A stretch of 41,824 bases of DNA from Prevotellaceae bacterium (GCA_031278545.1 JAITKF010000081.1:1-41824); one strand, 5' to 3'; positions 11,099 to 20,414 are shown, numbered from the stretch's first letter. Program-made: numbers and translations. Notes: generated by a model not told the origin, from the sequence alone.

Positions 11099-12190
11099 TT
11101 ATTCAATATTAGTCGTTGCTACTGGTACGTTGGGTCGTAACTGCATCAGGCCGGAGACGACGACTGTGTCGCCGGCAGCGAGTCCCGAAAGGACTTCTAC
11201 CATTTGTTCCGAGCGGTCGCCGGTTTCGATGGGGGTAACGACGGCGCGGCCGTTCCTGACCGTCCATACGCTGACGCCGCTGATGTCGGGAACGATGGCT
11301 TCGGAGGGCACTTGCAGGGCATGGGCGGATTCGTTGGTGATGACCGTCACGGCTGCCGACATGCCGGGTAGTAGTAAGCCGCGGCTGTTGTCGTATCGGG
11401 CGCGGAGGGAGATAGTGCGCGTGCGTTCGTTCAATCGTGGTTCGACGGCGTAGACCTGCGCCCGGAAGTCTTGCATGAAGCCTTCCGTGCGGAATACGAC
11501 GTTCTTCGACAGGAATGGCGTGGCGATGTGTTTTTCGGAGATAGAAAATTCTACAATCAGCGACGATTTATCGACCAGCCGCGCTATTTTGGAGCCGGGT
11601 TGCATGTAGCTGCCTTCGCTTACGTAGCGGAAGCCGATGATGCCGTCGAATGGCGCGCGGATTTCCGTTTTGTCGATGCGTACTTTTAGTAGCCGGATGT
11701 CGGCGACAATCATGTTGTGGTCGGTTTCCAGTTGGTCGTAGGCTTCTCGGCTAATGGCTTCTTTTGTCAGGAGGATTTTCTGGCGTTCCAGTTTTTCGGA
11801 CAGTAGTTTTTCCTGAAACTCTGCCCGCACTAATTGCGCCTGCAAGTCCTCGTCGTTGATTTTAATCAGCAGGTCGTCCTTTTTGACGGCGCTTCCTTCA
11901 CTGAAGAAGATATTGGTAACCTTCCCTGCCACTTCGGTCGTCAGTTCGACTTCTTCGCTCGGCGCTAACGAGCCGGTGGCGTGGATGCCGCTCGAGATGT
12001 ACGACGGTTCGGCAATGTAGACGTTGACGGGTACGACGTTGTTCGCCGGCGACGGGGCGGCAAGCGGTTTTGCCGGCGCCGTCGTTTCGGTGTTAATCGC
12101 CGGCCGGTTGAACCAGCGGGGGATGAAAAATGCCAGCAGGATGACGGCCGTTATTCCTGCGGCTAATAGTATACGGTTTCTTTTTCTCAT
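11099..12190 (-). CDS. RND efflux periplasmic adaptor (membrane fusion protein)
   Basis: 363 residues: N-terminal membrane anchor (about 7-24), a lipoyl-like half (GKVTNIFFSEGSAVKKDDLLIKIND), a helical hairpin (about 115-170), the second lipoyl half (IRAPFDGIIGFRYVSEGSYMQPG), a beta-barrel and a membrane-proximal domain ending near 360. Such adaptors link an inner-membrane RND pump to an outer-membrane channel. Here no pump or TolC gene is adjacent; neighbours are an MBL hydrolase and thyA, so the partner must be elsewhere. The ATG at 12188-12190 follows 39 bp of non-coding DNA after the hydrolase stop. Confidence 0.9.
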   Translation of the reverse strand: MRKRNRILLAAGITAVILLAFFIPRWFNRPAINTETTAPAKPLAAPSPANNVVPVNVYIAEPSYISSGIHATGSLAPSEEVELTTEVAGKVTNIFFSEGSAVKKDDLLIKINDEDLQAQLVRAEFQEKLLSEKLERQKILLTKEAISREAYDQLETDHNMIVADIRLLKVRIDKTEIRAPFDGIIGFRYVSEGSYMQPGSKIARLVDKSSLIVEFSISEKHIATPFLSKNVVFRTEGFMQDFRAQVYAVEPRLNERTRTISLRARYDNSRGLLLPGMSAAVTVITNESAHALQVPSEAIVPDISGVSVWTVRNGRAVVTPIETGDRSEQMVEVLSGLAAGDTVVVSGLMQLRPNVPVATTNIE

Positions 12191-12229
12191 ATGAGTGGTT
12201 AATGGTTAAAACTTCCTATCCGGGATGGA

Positions 12230-12865
12230 TTAAATAAACGGGTTGTTGCGACGTTCTTCGCCGATGGTGGTTGTGGGGCCGTGTCCGGGTAATACTTTGA
12301 TGGTGTCGGGCAGGGGCATGAGTTTGGTGCGGATGCTTTGGAGCAGGGTGTCGTAGTGTCCTCCGGGCAGGTCGGTGCGCCCGATGCTTCCGGCAAACAG
12401 GGTGTCGCCGGAGAGAATAAAGCCGTCGGAAGCCGCATACAGGCAAATGCCTCCAGGGGTGTGCCCGGGTGTATGGAGTACTTGTAATTTGGCGTGGCCA
12501 AAGCGTACCGGTTCGTTTTCTGTGAGGAATACTGTTGCTACAGGCGGCTGCGCGACTTGAAATCCAAATAATGCCGATTGCTGCGTGGTTTTCGCCAGCA
12601 ACGCGGTGTCGGCTTCGTGGACGGCACTCGGGATGGCGTAGGTTTTAGTCGCAAATAAATTGCCCAGCACATGGTCGAAGTGCGCATGCGTATTGACCAC
12701 CAGCACGGGCGTCAGGGCGTTGCCGGTAATGAATCGTTGCAGTCGCTGCTGTTCGCTTGTCGATTCGCAGCCGGGGTCGACGATGATACATTCGCTGGTT
12801 TCGTCCCACAAGATGTAGGTGCATACGCGCAGTTCGTTAAAATAAAAAGTTTTTACGTTTATCAT
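12230..12865 (-). CDS. Metallo-beta-lactamase-fold hydrolase (glyoxalase II-like)
   Basis: 211 residues. Metal site motif THAHFDH (59-65), then GHTPGG, SGDTLFAGSIGRTDL and GHGPTT, the full ligand set of the glyoxalase II / YcbL branch of MBL-fold hydrolases, which cleave thioesters such as hydroxyacyl-glutathione-type substrates. The open frame extends upstream over pcm, but that extension is a shadow. The ATG at 12863-12865 gives a protein beginning INVKTFYFNEL, normal for the family, and lies 6 bp after the pcm stop. Likely cytosolic; true substrate unknown. Confidence 0.9.
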   Translation of the reverse strand: MINVKTFYFNELRVCTYILWDETSECIIVDPGCESTSEQQRLQRFITGNALTPVLVVNTHAHFDHVLGNLFATKTYAIPSAVHEADTALLAKTTQQSALFGFQVAQPPVATVFLTENEPVRFGHAKLQVLHTPGHTPGGICLYAASDGFILSGDTLFAGSIGRTDLPGGHYDTLLQSIRTKLMPLPDTIKVLPGHGPTTTIGEERRNNPFI

Positions 12866-12870
12866 ATTCG

Positions 12871-13539
12871 TTAAAATCGTTGGTCTCCAAAAGGCGCATT
12901 TGTTTCCTTGCCTTCCAGCATGGGGACAAAGCGGTAGTTCCCGTGCGTGGTAATTTGGCACTGGTCGTCGGAGAGTCGTTCGACAACGGTCATTGTTTGT
13001 GTGTCGTTGCCTACGGGTACGACCATCCGCCCTCCGACGGCCAGTTGCAGTACTAACTTTTGCGGTATCGCCGGCGCGCCGCAGGTAACGACAATCCGGT
13101 CGAAGGGCGCCAGCAACGGCCAGCCTTCGTAGCCATCGCCGTAGGAGAAGATAGCGTCCATTCCTAATGCCAGAAAGGTTTTTTGCGCCTGCACATAGAG
13201 TTCTTTTTGCCGTTCGATGGAGTGTACCTGCGCGCCCATCTTTACTAATATTGCCGCTTGATAGCCGCATCCTGTGCCGATTTCCAATATCTTGTCCCAT
13301 TTCCGTACTTGCAGCAGATGGGTTTGCATGGCCACTGTGTAGGGTTGCGAGATGGTTTGGTTCGCCGCGATGCGTAATGGTTTATTGCTGTACGCAAGCG
13401 GCGCGAGGGCCGTTTCGACGAACAGGTGCCGCGGTACGGACGCCATCGCTGCCAGCACGCGCTCGTCGAACGGATACAGCCCGCGTAGTCCGTCGACCAT
13501 CTTCCGTCGTTGCCCTTTATGGATTAAATTATCCTGCAT
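12871..13539 (-). CDS. pcm: Protein-L-isoaspartate O-methyltransferase
   Basis: 222 residues. Repairs isoaspartyl damage in proteins using S-adenosylmethionine. Family motifs are ISQPYTVA (64-71), SAM-binding LEIGTGCGYQAA (85-96), then RIVVTCGAP and GGRMVVPVG. The start overlaps the stop of the DUF4294 gene by 11 bp, and the MBL hydrolase begins 6 bp downstream, so these are one transcription unit. Confidence 0.95.
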   Translation of the reverse strand: MQDNLIHKGQRRKMVDGLRGLYPFDERVLAAMASVPRHLFVETALAPLAYSNKPLRIAANQTISQPYTVAMQTHLLQVRKWDKILEIGTGCGYQAAILVKMGAQVHSIERQKELYVQAQKTFLALGMDAIFSYGDGYEGWPLLAPFDRIVVTCGAPAIPQKLVLQLAVGGRMVVPVGNDTQTMTVVERLSDDQCQITTHGNYRFVPMLEGKETNAPFGDQRF

Positions 13540-14245
13540 TGCTCGCGGTTATTCCGAATAGTTGGAAATAGAGCCAGTCGAAACTTCCGTCCTGATAGAG
13601 TTTGACTAATTGTTCGACGTCGCGGTCTTCGCCGTATTTGTCGTATGGTTTTTTGAGGTTTGCGCCAAAGAATTTGGCGATGCCTTGCCAAAAGAAGGCC
13701 GTAACGCCGCCTTTCAGTTCTTTGATGACATAGTAGGATGTTTGTCCCACTTCGCGGTCAATCAGTTTGAGCAGCAATTTACCTTGCGAGAAGGTCAGTT
13801 TCCGTAGAGGTTTTTCAAATTCGGCAAAGAGTTCTTTTTCGTAGCGGTCGATAACGGCGTCGCGTTCTTTTTTCGAGGGAAGCTGCGCCAGTTCTGCCTC
13901 CATCATGTCGGTTTTTTGCTTCGCGAGTAATGCGTAGGGGTATACCTTCTGGAAATTATAGACCAGCCGCCGGTATTCTTTCCAGTTTTTGGCGCTGGCT
14001 TTGGTTGTGGGCGTCGGAAAAATGAAGACCGGCGGCAGGGAGAGTTGATATAGCGTGTCGCCGTTTTCTATAACCGGCGGCATAGTATAAACCCGCTGGG
14101 CAGAAGCCGTAATGCCGTTGCCGAACAAGAACAGGCATAAACAAAGGACAAGCCTCCTAATTCCCAAAGGGAGAACGGCCGTTCCCCTGCCCTCCCAAAA
14201 GGGGAACGATTCTCTGCAAAGCCTGTGGTTGCTGCTGCTGTCCAT
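13529..14245 (-). CDS. DUF4294 family secreted protein
   Basis: A Bacteroidetes-specific family of unknown function. Residues from about 75 onward carry the conserved block EYRRLVYNFQKVYPYA...KLIDREVG...GGVTAFFWQGIAKFFG...YDKYGEDRDVEQLV. A hydrophobic segment ending in ITASA-QRV looks like a signal peptide. The ATG at 14245 leaves an unusually long, non-conserved 30-residue lead before it. That DNA holds a strong hairpin (14173-14207), so the true start may be a non-standard codon closer to the hydrophobic stretch. An ATG at 14293 would overlap the upstream peptidase gene and is less likely. The gene overlaps pcm by 11 bp. Confidence 0.85.
   Translation of the reverse strand: MDSSSNHRLCRESFPFWEGRGTAVLPLGIRRLVLCLCLFLFGNGITASAQRVYTMPPVIENGDTLYQLSLPPVFIFPTPTTKASAKNWKEYRRLVYNFQKVYPYALLAKQKTDMMEAELAQLPSKKERDAVIDRYEKELFAEFEKPLRKLTFSQGKLLLKLIDREVGQTSYYVIKELKGGVTAFFWQGIAKFFGANLKKPYDKYGEDRDVEQLVKLYQDGSFDWLYFQLFGITASNAG
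14173..14207. repeat. Strong hairpin inside the DUF4294 5' part
   Basis: A 12-bp perfect palindrome (GAACGGCCGTTC, 14173-14184) and an overlapping 8-bp stem GTTCCCCT (14181-14188) / AGGGGAAC (14200-14207) with an 11-nt loop. It sits where the DUF4294 protein is poorly conserved, so it may be leader RNA rather than codons. Confidence 0.6.
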
Positions 14246-14264
14246 TGCGATTAAGAACGGCCTG

Positions 14265-15650
14265 TTAAAACTGCCTTGCCGCTTCCATTTCATCAGCGCT
14301 CATGGGCAGGGCGGGGCCTAAACGGCGTGCGCCGGTGGCGGTAATTAGATAGTCTTCTTCGTTGCGGATGCCGCCGAAATTCCAGTAGCCATTCACCTTT
14401 TCATAGTTGATGAACGCTTCGAGGCGTTGTTCGATGCGCCAGCGGGTAATCAGTTCGGGAATGAAATAGATGCCCGGTTCGATGGTGTGCACAAAACCTT
14501 CTTCGAGTGTGCGCGCCAGCCGTAGCGAACGGAGGCCGAACTGGTCGCTACGCGGCTGTCCGTCGTAGCCGACCCATTTTTCGCCGAGGTTTTCCATGTC
14601 GTGGATGTCTAATCCCAGCATGTGTCCCAGCCCATGTACGAAAAACAGGGCATGTGCGCCGGCCATCACCGCTTCAGTCGTATCGCCTTTCATCAGGCCG
14701 ATTTCCTTCAGGCCATCGACCATTGTTTTGGCGGCAATCAGGTGTACATCGCGGAAGGTGACGCCCGGGCGTAAAACCGCTACCGCCGCACGGTGCATGT
14801 TGTCGCGGATTTGGTAGATTTCCCGCTGACGTTTGGTAAAGGTCGCATCGACGGGGAAGGTAGACGATAAGTCGCCGGCATAGTGCATAGCGTTTTCGGC
14901 GCCTGCGTCAATGAGCATCAGTCGGCCGCTCTCGAGCATATGGCTGTGGTCGTGATTATGCAGCGTCTGTCCGTTGATAGTGGCAATGATTGGGAACGAC
15001 AGGTTGCCGCCATGCTGCAAGGCGATTTCGTGCATGGCCGCGGCAATTTCGGATTCCTTCATTCCCGGACGGGCCATGGCGATGGCTTTCCGGTGCATGG
15101 CCGCCGAGATAGCGACGGCTTCTTCTATCTGAACAATCTCCTCATCCGATTTATGGTTACGCTGGTTGACCACCATTTTGACCATGTCGATAGACGCGGC
15201 TTCCTGCTGACGGTCGGGCGCAATGCCCAGCCAGTCGAGCAGTTTCAGTTGATGTTCGGCGCGGTAGGGGGGAAGAAAATGAACGGGACGGTTGCGCCGT
15301 ACCGCCTCCTGTAAATACCCCTTTAATGCGGTGGCAGGCATGACTTCGTATACGCCTGCCTGCTCGCACCGCTCGTAGAGCGACAGCTGCGGCCCCATCC
15401 ACACAATATCGTCGATAGTCAACTCGTCGCCGAAGATAATCGTCCGCCCCCTGTCAATGTCCATGACTGCCGAAAGCCCGGCATAATCAAGACCGAAATA
15501 ATATAAAAACGTTGAATCCTGCCGGAAATGATAAGTATTGCCGGCATAATTCATCGGGCTTTCGTCGTTGCCCAGAAACAACAACACGCCTTTGCCCACG
15601 GCGTCTCTCAAGGCTACGCGCCGAGTAATGTAAGTATAAGGGAAAAACAT
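14265..15650 (-). CDS. pepP: X-Pro aminopeptidase (M24, aminopeptidase P type)
   Basis: 461 residues. Removes N-terminal residues preceding proline. It has an N-terminal creatinase-like domain (about 1-170) and a C-terminal pita-bread domain with metal ligands in LIDAGAENAMHYAGDLSSTF, HGLGHMLGLDIHD, HTIEPGIYF and GGIRNEEDYLIT. A longer open frame begins at a TTG at 15677, but that TTG lies inside the -7 promoter element. The ATG at 15650 (FFPYTYITRR) is the sensible start. It heads the minus-strand run ending in thyA; the next gene starts just inside or after its 3' end. Confidence 0.93.
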   Translation of the reverse strand: MFFPYTYITRRVALRDAVGKGVLLFLGNDESPMNYAGNTYHFRQDSTFLYYFGLDYAGLSAVMDIDRGRTIIFGDELTIDDIVWMGPQLSLYERCEQAGVYEVMPATALKGYLQEAVRRNRPVHFLPPYRAEHQLKLLDWLGIAPDRQQEAASIDMVKMVVNQRNHKSDEEIVQIEEAVAISAAMHRKAIAMARPGMKESEIAAAMHEIALQHGGNLSFPIIATINGQTLHNHDHSHMLESGRLMLIDAGAENAMHYAGDLSSTFPVDATFTKRQREIYQIRDNMHRAAVAVLRPGVTFRDVHLIAAKTMVDGLKEIGLMKGDTTEAVMAGAHALFFVHGLGHMLGLDIHDMENLGEKWVGYDGQPRSDQFGLRSLRLARTLEEGFVHTIEPGIYFIPELITRWRIEQRLEAFINYEKVNGYWNFGGIRNEEDYLITATGARRLGPALPMSADEMEAARQF

Positions 15651-15674
15651 AGCAGTATCAATTTTTAAACGATG

Positions 15675-15682
15675 CAAAGATA
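15675..15682 (-). promoter_or_regulatory. -7 element for the pepP-to-thyA operon
   Basis: TATCTTTG on the minus strand, about 25 bp before the ATG. It overlaps an in-frame TTG that would otherwise be taken as the start codon. Confidence 0.65.
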
Positions 15683-15746
15683 CGATTTTTTTATTTTAGG
15701 CGTGGGATACAGGCCACCCCGCAGCCGGCGCCTAAAATAAAAACCC

Positions 15747-15754
15747 TATCTTTG
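15747..15754 (+). promoter_or_regulatory. -7 element for GH88 gene
   Basis: TATCTTTG, 31 bp before the GH88 ATG, divergent from the pepP promoter 65 bp away. Confidence 0.65.
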
Positions 15755-15785
15755 TACCCGATTATAATCAATTAAAATAAATCGT

Positions 15786-17141
15786 ATGCGCAACGATATT
15801 CCCGTTTTCTTACCTGCACGCTATAACCGCACGCGGCACGCGGCGTTCCATATTCTTACGGTCTTTATATTCTTATGGAGTCTCTTGCTTCCGGACGAGA
15901 GCCATGCCGGACGCCAGATGCCAGACACGACAACAAAACAGGAATGGTTGGCCGACAACATTCGCTTTGCCGTCGAACAAACACGGCATCTGCTCTCGTC
16001 GCTCGACCCTGCCGCCGGACAGTATCCACGAACAGCAGACCGCAACGGTCGCCTGACGACTACCGGCATCCATGAGTGGACGAGCGGATTCTTCCCTGGC
16101 ATCCTTTGGCATCTCTACGCATTGAGCGGCGACGAGGCCTTAAAAACACACGCCGACGCATGGACACTGTCGCTGTCGTCCTTGAAAAACTATAAGGCTA
16201 CGCACGACTTGGGCTTTATGCTATACATTCCCTTCGGCCTCCGGCAGCAGTTGGCGGCCGACGGCACAGACGACGGCACGGAGACACTCTTACAGGGCGC
16301 CCGCTCGCTGGCATCCCGTTATAACGACACGGTGCAATGCCTGAAATCGTGGCAGGGAGGGCGCTCGTGGCACGGCTCGACATGGCTGTTTCCGGTAATT
16401 ATCGACAATATGATGAATCTGGAACTGCTAATGTGGGCTGTCCGCCATACGCCCAATCCGGCAGAAGCCGCCCGATTCCGCCACATCGCCATGACCCATG
16501 CCAACACGACCATCCGCCACCACCTGCGCCCTGATTACAGTTGCTATCATGTCGTCGACTACGATCCCGGCACGGGCGTTGTCCGCGAAAAAAGAGCGGC
16601 GCAAGGATGGAGCGACAACTCCGCATGGGCGCGCGGGCAGGCCTGGGGCATCTACGGATTTACGATGATGTTCCGCGAAACGGGCGACCTCAAATACTTG
16701 GAAACAGCCGAAAAAATGGCCGCCTTCTTTTTGAACCATCCCCGACTGCCGGACGACAAAATTCCCTACTGGGATTTCAACGCAGGGCAACCGGAATACA
16801 TCCCCGCATGGCCTGACCGGACGCCGACGCTGCCCTTGCCGCCGGACAAATTTCCCATCGACCGGTACCGCGATGCGTCGGCAGGAGCGATAGCGGCGTC
16901 GGCCATGCTTGAACTGTACATGTACACCGACCGTCAAATCTATCGCACGACGGCGGTAGACATTCTCCACCGGCTGGCCTCCGACGCCTACCGCGCAACA
17001 GCTGCCGGCGACAATGCCGGATTCCTCCTCAAACACAGCGTCGGCAGTATCCCCCACGGTTCGGAAATTGACGTCCCCCTCATCTACGCCGATTACTATT
17101 TCATAGAAGCCCTGACAAGGCTACTGACCATTGGCTATTGA
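15786..17141 (+). CDS. GH88 unsaturated glucuronyl hydrolase
   Basis: 451 residues with a signal peptide-like hydrophobic region (about 21-42). GH88 enzymes remove the unsaturated uronic acid left at the non-reducing end of oligosaccharides by polysaccharide lyases, through hydration of the C4-C5 double bond. The alpha6/alpha6-barrel signatures are EWTSGFFPGILWHLY, THDLGFM with D141 and IIDNMMNLE with D207 (the two expected catalytic aspartates), WARGQAWGIYGF and DRYRDASAGAIAASA. No polysaccharide lyase or SusCD pair is adjacent. It converges with the DUF1080-TIM gene, suggesting a shared glycan-processing theme. Confidence 0.92.
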   Translation: MRNDIPVFLPARYNRTRHAAFHILTVFIFLWSLLLPDESHAGRQMPDTTTKQEWLADNIRFAVEQTRHLLSSLDPAAGQYPRTADRNGRLTTTGIHEWTSGFFPGILWHLYALSGDEALKTHADAWTLSLSSLKNYKATHDLGFMLYIPFGLRQQLAADGTDDGTETLLQGARSLASRYNDTVQCLKSWQGGRSWHGSTWLFPVIIDNMMNLELLMWAVRHTPNPAEAARFRHIAMTHANTTIRHHLRPDYSCYHVVDYDPGTGVVREKRAAQGWSDNSAWARGQAWGIYGFTMMFRETGDLKYLETAEKMAAFFLNHPRLPDDKIPYWDFNAGQPEYIPAWPDRTPTLPLPPDKFPIDRYRDASAGAIAASAMLELYMYTDRQIYRTTAVDILHRLASDAYRATAAGDNAGFLLKHSVGSIPHGSEIDVPLIYADYYFIEALTRLLTIGY

Positions 17142-17243
17142 CGATGGTTGACGTTGTTGAATGGGCAACTTTTCTCCATTCGACACCTCAACAATCTCCC
17201 CACAATATATTCCCCTGCGGCCTGCGAGAAAAATAAAAAAGCA

Positions 17244-17282
17244 ACGGTGCTCCCTTATTCAAAAAAAATAAGAGAATACCGT
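17244..17282. terminator. Putative terminator between convergent genes
   Basis: Imperfect hairpin: ACGGT / ACCGT outer arms and CTTATT / AATAAG inner arms around an A8 loop, in the 212-bp gap between GH88 and DUF1080-TIM. No other feature is seen in this gap. Confidence 0.35.
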
Positions 17283-17353
17283 CGCGGCAGAAAAAGAACA
17301 GAGACTACTAAGCTTTCGGCAGGTAAATAAGGGGCTACCGGTGAATAGGCGCG

Positions 17354-18856
17354 CTATTTCGTCGCTTTGATTACGCCCCGGAAATAGCCGATTGATTCGC
17401 TGATGCCGGCAAAGGGGTTTTTCATATCCTTTTCGTGTTCGAGGCTGCATACGTCGCGGTAATCGACTTCCCGCAACGCCCGGACGAAAGCGGGAAAATC
17501 AATCACGCCCCGGCCTATCTCGACCGAATATCCCTCTTTGGTTGTTCCCGTAACATCTTTGATGTGAATGTCGAATACGCGCGAATGATATTTTTTCAAA
17601 TCAGCTACCGGATCTTTCCCGTTGCGGGTGTCATGCCCGATGTCCAGGCACATCCCGATGCGCGGGTCCAAGTCTTTCGTATGATTCCATGCGTCGTCGG
17701 CGTCGGGGTACAGGGCGATGTCGGGTCCGTGTAAATGGATGGCGTATTTGAAATCGTATTCTTTTACTTTCTTATCTACGTAAGGCAGCAGTTCGAGGTT
17801 CGGTACGCCGACAATCAACTTTACGCCGACGCGTTTAGCGTAAGCGAATGCGCGGTCGACTTCCGCTTCGGTTTTCATATAAATCGGTCCTACGGCATAT
17901 CCGGTTACGCCGCTCTCGGCCAGTTTTGCATGAAATGCTGCGATTTGTTCGTCGGTACTGTGCAGCGGCAAATGAAAATCCTTGATGCAAAGGTAATGCA
18001 CTTTGTTTTGTCGTAAGGTTTCCAGTGTTTTGTCGAGGTCGAAATGAACGAAGGTATAGCCGGCCATCCCGATGCGAAACGGTTCGTCGGTGTCGGGAGG
18101 CTGTTGTTCGCCGTTTAGTTCTTTAATCTTAATGTTTTTGAAAAAGACCTCATCGCCGTGATCTTGCAACAGGATGTGTCCTTCGGCGGCATTTCCGAAG
18201 GCAGGCCAGTCGACGTATTTGCTGTAAGCGACCAGCGCATTGAACGCTTGTGTGTTTCTTATGTATTCCACAATTTTAATTCCATTCAGATAGTGCTGTA
18301 CCCGACGGCCTTCGACAATAATGGTGGCAGTGTTAAAGTCATTGGCGTCGAAACGATAGTCTTTTGCGCTCCGGTCGGGAGGAATGAGGTCGTAGAGGGC
18401 GCCCAGCGTGCGATTACCTTTTACGCCCAGTTTCGCATCGGGGTGATGGTCGTCGTCTAATAACTGAAATTCGCAGCCGATGGCCGATCCTTCACCCCGG
18501 TTCAAATCCGGGTCGACGAAATATTTGATGCCGCTGTTAGCTCCCCGTGTTATTTTGAAATCGACGTTCAGTATGAAGTTCCGGTACTTCCGTGTTGTGA
18601 TAATATCGCCCCCGTTGGTCGATTCCGCGCCGCCGCTTTTGTGCACTCGCAGCGTTCCGTTTTCGACCGACCATCCGTGCGCCGGGAATGTCGCTATTTT
18701 AGCGCCCCGCCAGCCGTCGGTCGTCCGTCCGTCCCATAATAGTCGCCAGCCTTCGGCGACTTCCTGCGCCGTTAAGGTATTATCCTGACTTTTTGCCTCG
18801 CGGGCAAGTCCCATAGCTGCCATGATAATGATGATGATAATTTTGTTTTTTTTCAT
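17354..18856 (-). CDS. Fusion: DUF1080 (3-keto-glycan hydratase/hydrolase-like) + AP-endonuclease-like TIM barrel
   Basis: 500 residues with signal peptide ([16 protein letters not shown], cleaved near AKS-QDN). Residues about 30-250 are a concanavalin-like DUF1080 domain ([63 protein letters not shown]). Residues about 265-500 are a xylose-isomerase/AP-endonuclease-type TIM barrel with metal-ligand motifs [20 protein letters not shown] and SLEHE. In studied gut Bacteroides these domain types act on 3-keto sugars formed by Gfo/Idh/MocA dehydrogenases, and such a dehydrogenase precedes this gene by 51 bp. The ATG at 18856 is chosen because the signal peptide starts there; an ATG 7 codons earlier is possible. 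Substrate unknown. Confidence 0.85.
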   Translation of the reverse strand: MKKNKIIIIIIMAAMGLAREAKSQDNTLTAQEVAEGWRLLWDGRTTDGWRGAKIATFPAHGWSVENGTLRVHKSGGAESTNGGDIITTRKYRNFILNVDFKITRGANSGIKYFVDPDLNRGEGSAIGCEFQLLDDDHHPDAKLGVKGNRTLGALYDLIPPDRSAKDYRFDANDFNTATIIVEGRRVQHYLNGIKIVEYIRNTQAFNALVAYSKYVDWPAFGNAAEGHILLQDHGDEVFFKNIKIKELNGEQQPPDTDEPFRIGMAGYTFVHFDLDKTLETLRQNKVHYLCIKDFHLPLHSTDEQIAAFHAKLAESGVTGYAVGPIYMKTEAEVDRAFAYAKRVGVKLIVGVPNLELLPYVDKKVKEYDFKYAIHLHGPDIALYPDADDAWNHTKDLDPRIGMCLDIGHDTRNGKDPVADLKKYHSRVFDIHIKDVTGTTKEGYSVEIGRGVIDFPAFVRALREVDYRDVCSLEHEKDMKNPFAGISESIGYFRGVIKATK

Positions 18857-18907
18857 TTTTTTATTGTTTAAATGCATTCGCTGTTCTACTTTCTTCGACG
18901 TCTCTAA

Positions 18908-20338
18908 CTATCTTCTTTTGTAAAATGTTTCCCATCCTTTGCGGGGAGGCGCCTGTGCCAGCATCGCATTGGCGAATGCATTATTCGTTACTTGTTTTGT
19001 TTCGTTATCGAACAGGATTTTCGTGTTCAGCCGTTGCGCTATTACGCCCAACGAAAAGACCTGACTCAGCATCCCGTGTATTTCAAACGGCGAGCGGGTT
19101 TTTTCTTCGCCTAAACAGGCCCGTAAGAAATTAGCAAAATGGTTGGAGGGGCTTTTAGGTATTTCCGGCAATTTCGATTGTATGGCTTTGGCTTTTTCTT
19201 CCGGAATAATCGCGAGTGTGCTGCCATGCGAACCGCCTTTAAACGTCAGTTCTTTGCTGTAAATTATCTTGCCCGGATTCAGTTTCGATGGTTGTAGTTT
19301 TCCTCCTGCTACCGACGGGATGTTCGGGTCGATGTCGGAAATTCCGTAGCCGGCAGGTACGGCAGGAATGTTGTCTACGCCGTCGTACCATGTGATGTCT
19401 ACCGGCGGCATGTCGCCCCGTGCCGGGAAACGGAAAAGGATGGTTGAGGATTTAGGGAAGAAGTAGTCGTTCTGTCCGTCCAAACGTAAGGCGGTGATTT
19501 CGTAAGGCAATCCCAGTTCGAGAAATTCGTGTATCGTATCGAGGATGTGCGCTCCCCAATCGCCCAAGGCGCCCATGCCGAAATCGTACCACGAACGCCA
19601 GTCGCCGTAGTGGTACTTGCTATTGTATTCGTGGTATGGAATGGCCGAGAGCCATGTGTCCCAGTCCAGCGTCGCGGGGACAGGCTGCGCTTCGGGGTAT
19701 TTATAAATAGCCGTATCCCACGAATGCCAGCGCCGGGCAGAGTTCATGTGAGCTGTTACTTCCGTTACGTCTTTGATGATGCCCGCTTCTTTCCATGTTT
19801 TAAATTGAAAATAATTGCCTTCCGAATGACCTTGATTACCGACTTGCGTAACTACATTTGGATGTTTTTTGGCTGCGTCAATCAGTAATTCCGCCTCGTA
19901 GAATGTACGTACCATCGGTTTTTCCACATAGATGTGTTTGCCCAAAGAGATGGCCAGCATACATACCGGGAAATGGGCATGGTCGGGGATGGCCGCTACG
20001 ACAGCGTCGATTTCGTTGTTCATTTTATCAAACATCACCCTGAAGTCCTGAAATCGTTTCGCATTAGGGTACGCACTCAGCATATCTTGAGTATGCGGCG
20101 CCCCCAAATCGACGTCGCAAAGGGCGACGATATTTGCCAGACCTGTTTTATCAAATTCCCGGATAACCTCAGCTCCCCTGTTTCCGATACCGATACATGC
20201 CAGATTGACCTTGCGATGGGCGCCAATAATCCTGGCTGCATTAGCTGCCGTCATGGCCTTTACCGTATTCAATCCGCCAAGGGCCAGACCGGCTGTCGCC
20301 AATCCTCCGGCCCGTAAAAAAACTCTTCGTGTAATCAT
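18908..20338 (-). CDS. Tat-exported Gfo/Idh/MocA oxidoreductase
   Basis: 476 residues. Twin-arginine signal TRRVFLRAGG (3-12) followed by a hydrophobic segment, so export is folded with cofactor bound, as for glucose-fructose oxidoreductase. Then a Rossmann fold (NLACIGIGNRGAEV), the family EKP motif in YVEKPM, and a C-terminal domain with MGALGDWGAHILDT and DWRSWYDFG. It likely oxidises a sugar hydroxyl with NAD(P) in the periplasm. It is first in a two-gene operon with the DUF1080-TIM fusion, pointing to a C3-oxidation / elimination / hydration route. The donor sugar is not deducible. Confidence 0.9.
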   Translation of the reverse strand: MITRRVFLRAGGLATAGLALGGLNTVKAMTAANAARIIGAHRKVNLACIGIGNRGAEVIREFDKTGLANIVALCDVDLGAPHTQDMLSAYPNAKRFQDFRVMFDKMNNEIDAVVAAIPDHAHFPVCMLAISLGKHIYVEKPMVRTFYEAELLIDAAKKHPNVVTQVGNQGHSEGNYFQFKTWKEAGIIKDVTEVTAHMNSARRWHSWDTAIYKYPEAQPVPATLDWDTWLSAIPYHEYNSKYHYGDWRSWYDFGMGALGDWGAHILDTIHEFLELGLPYEITALRLDGQNDYFFPKSSTILFRFPARGDMPPVDITWYDGVDNIPAVPAGYGISDIDPNIPSVAGGKLQPSKLNPGKIIYSKELTFKGGSHGSTLAIIPEEKAKAIQSKLPEIPKSPSNHFANFLRACLGEEKTRSPFEIHGMLSQVFSLGVIAQRLNTKILFDNETKQVTNNAFANAMLAQAPPRKGWETFYKRR

Positions 20339-20414
20339 AAGTGCTACATTGTTAAATTATAAATTAATTATTATACGTTGCTCCTCAAACAGTCATGCTT
20401 TGGAAGGCGCGACA

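Noticed and set aside
12866-13300. N-terminal extension of the MBL hydrolase
   Set aside because: It is the antiphase shadow of pcm; the family-typical start is the ATG at 12865.
18495-18515. tRNA T-loop-like GGTTCAAATCC
   Set aside because: Lies inside the DUF1080 coding region; no acceptor or anticodon stem around it.
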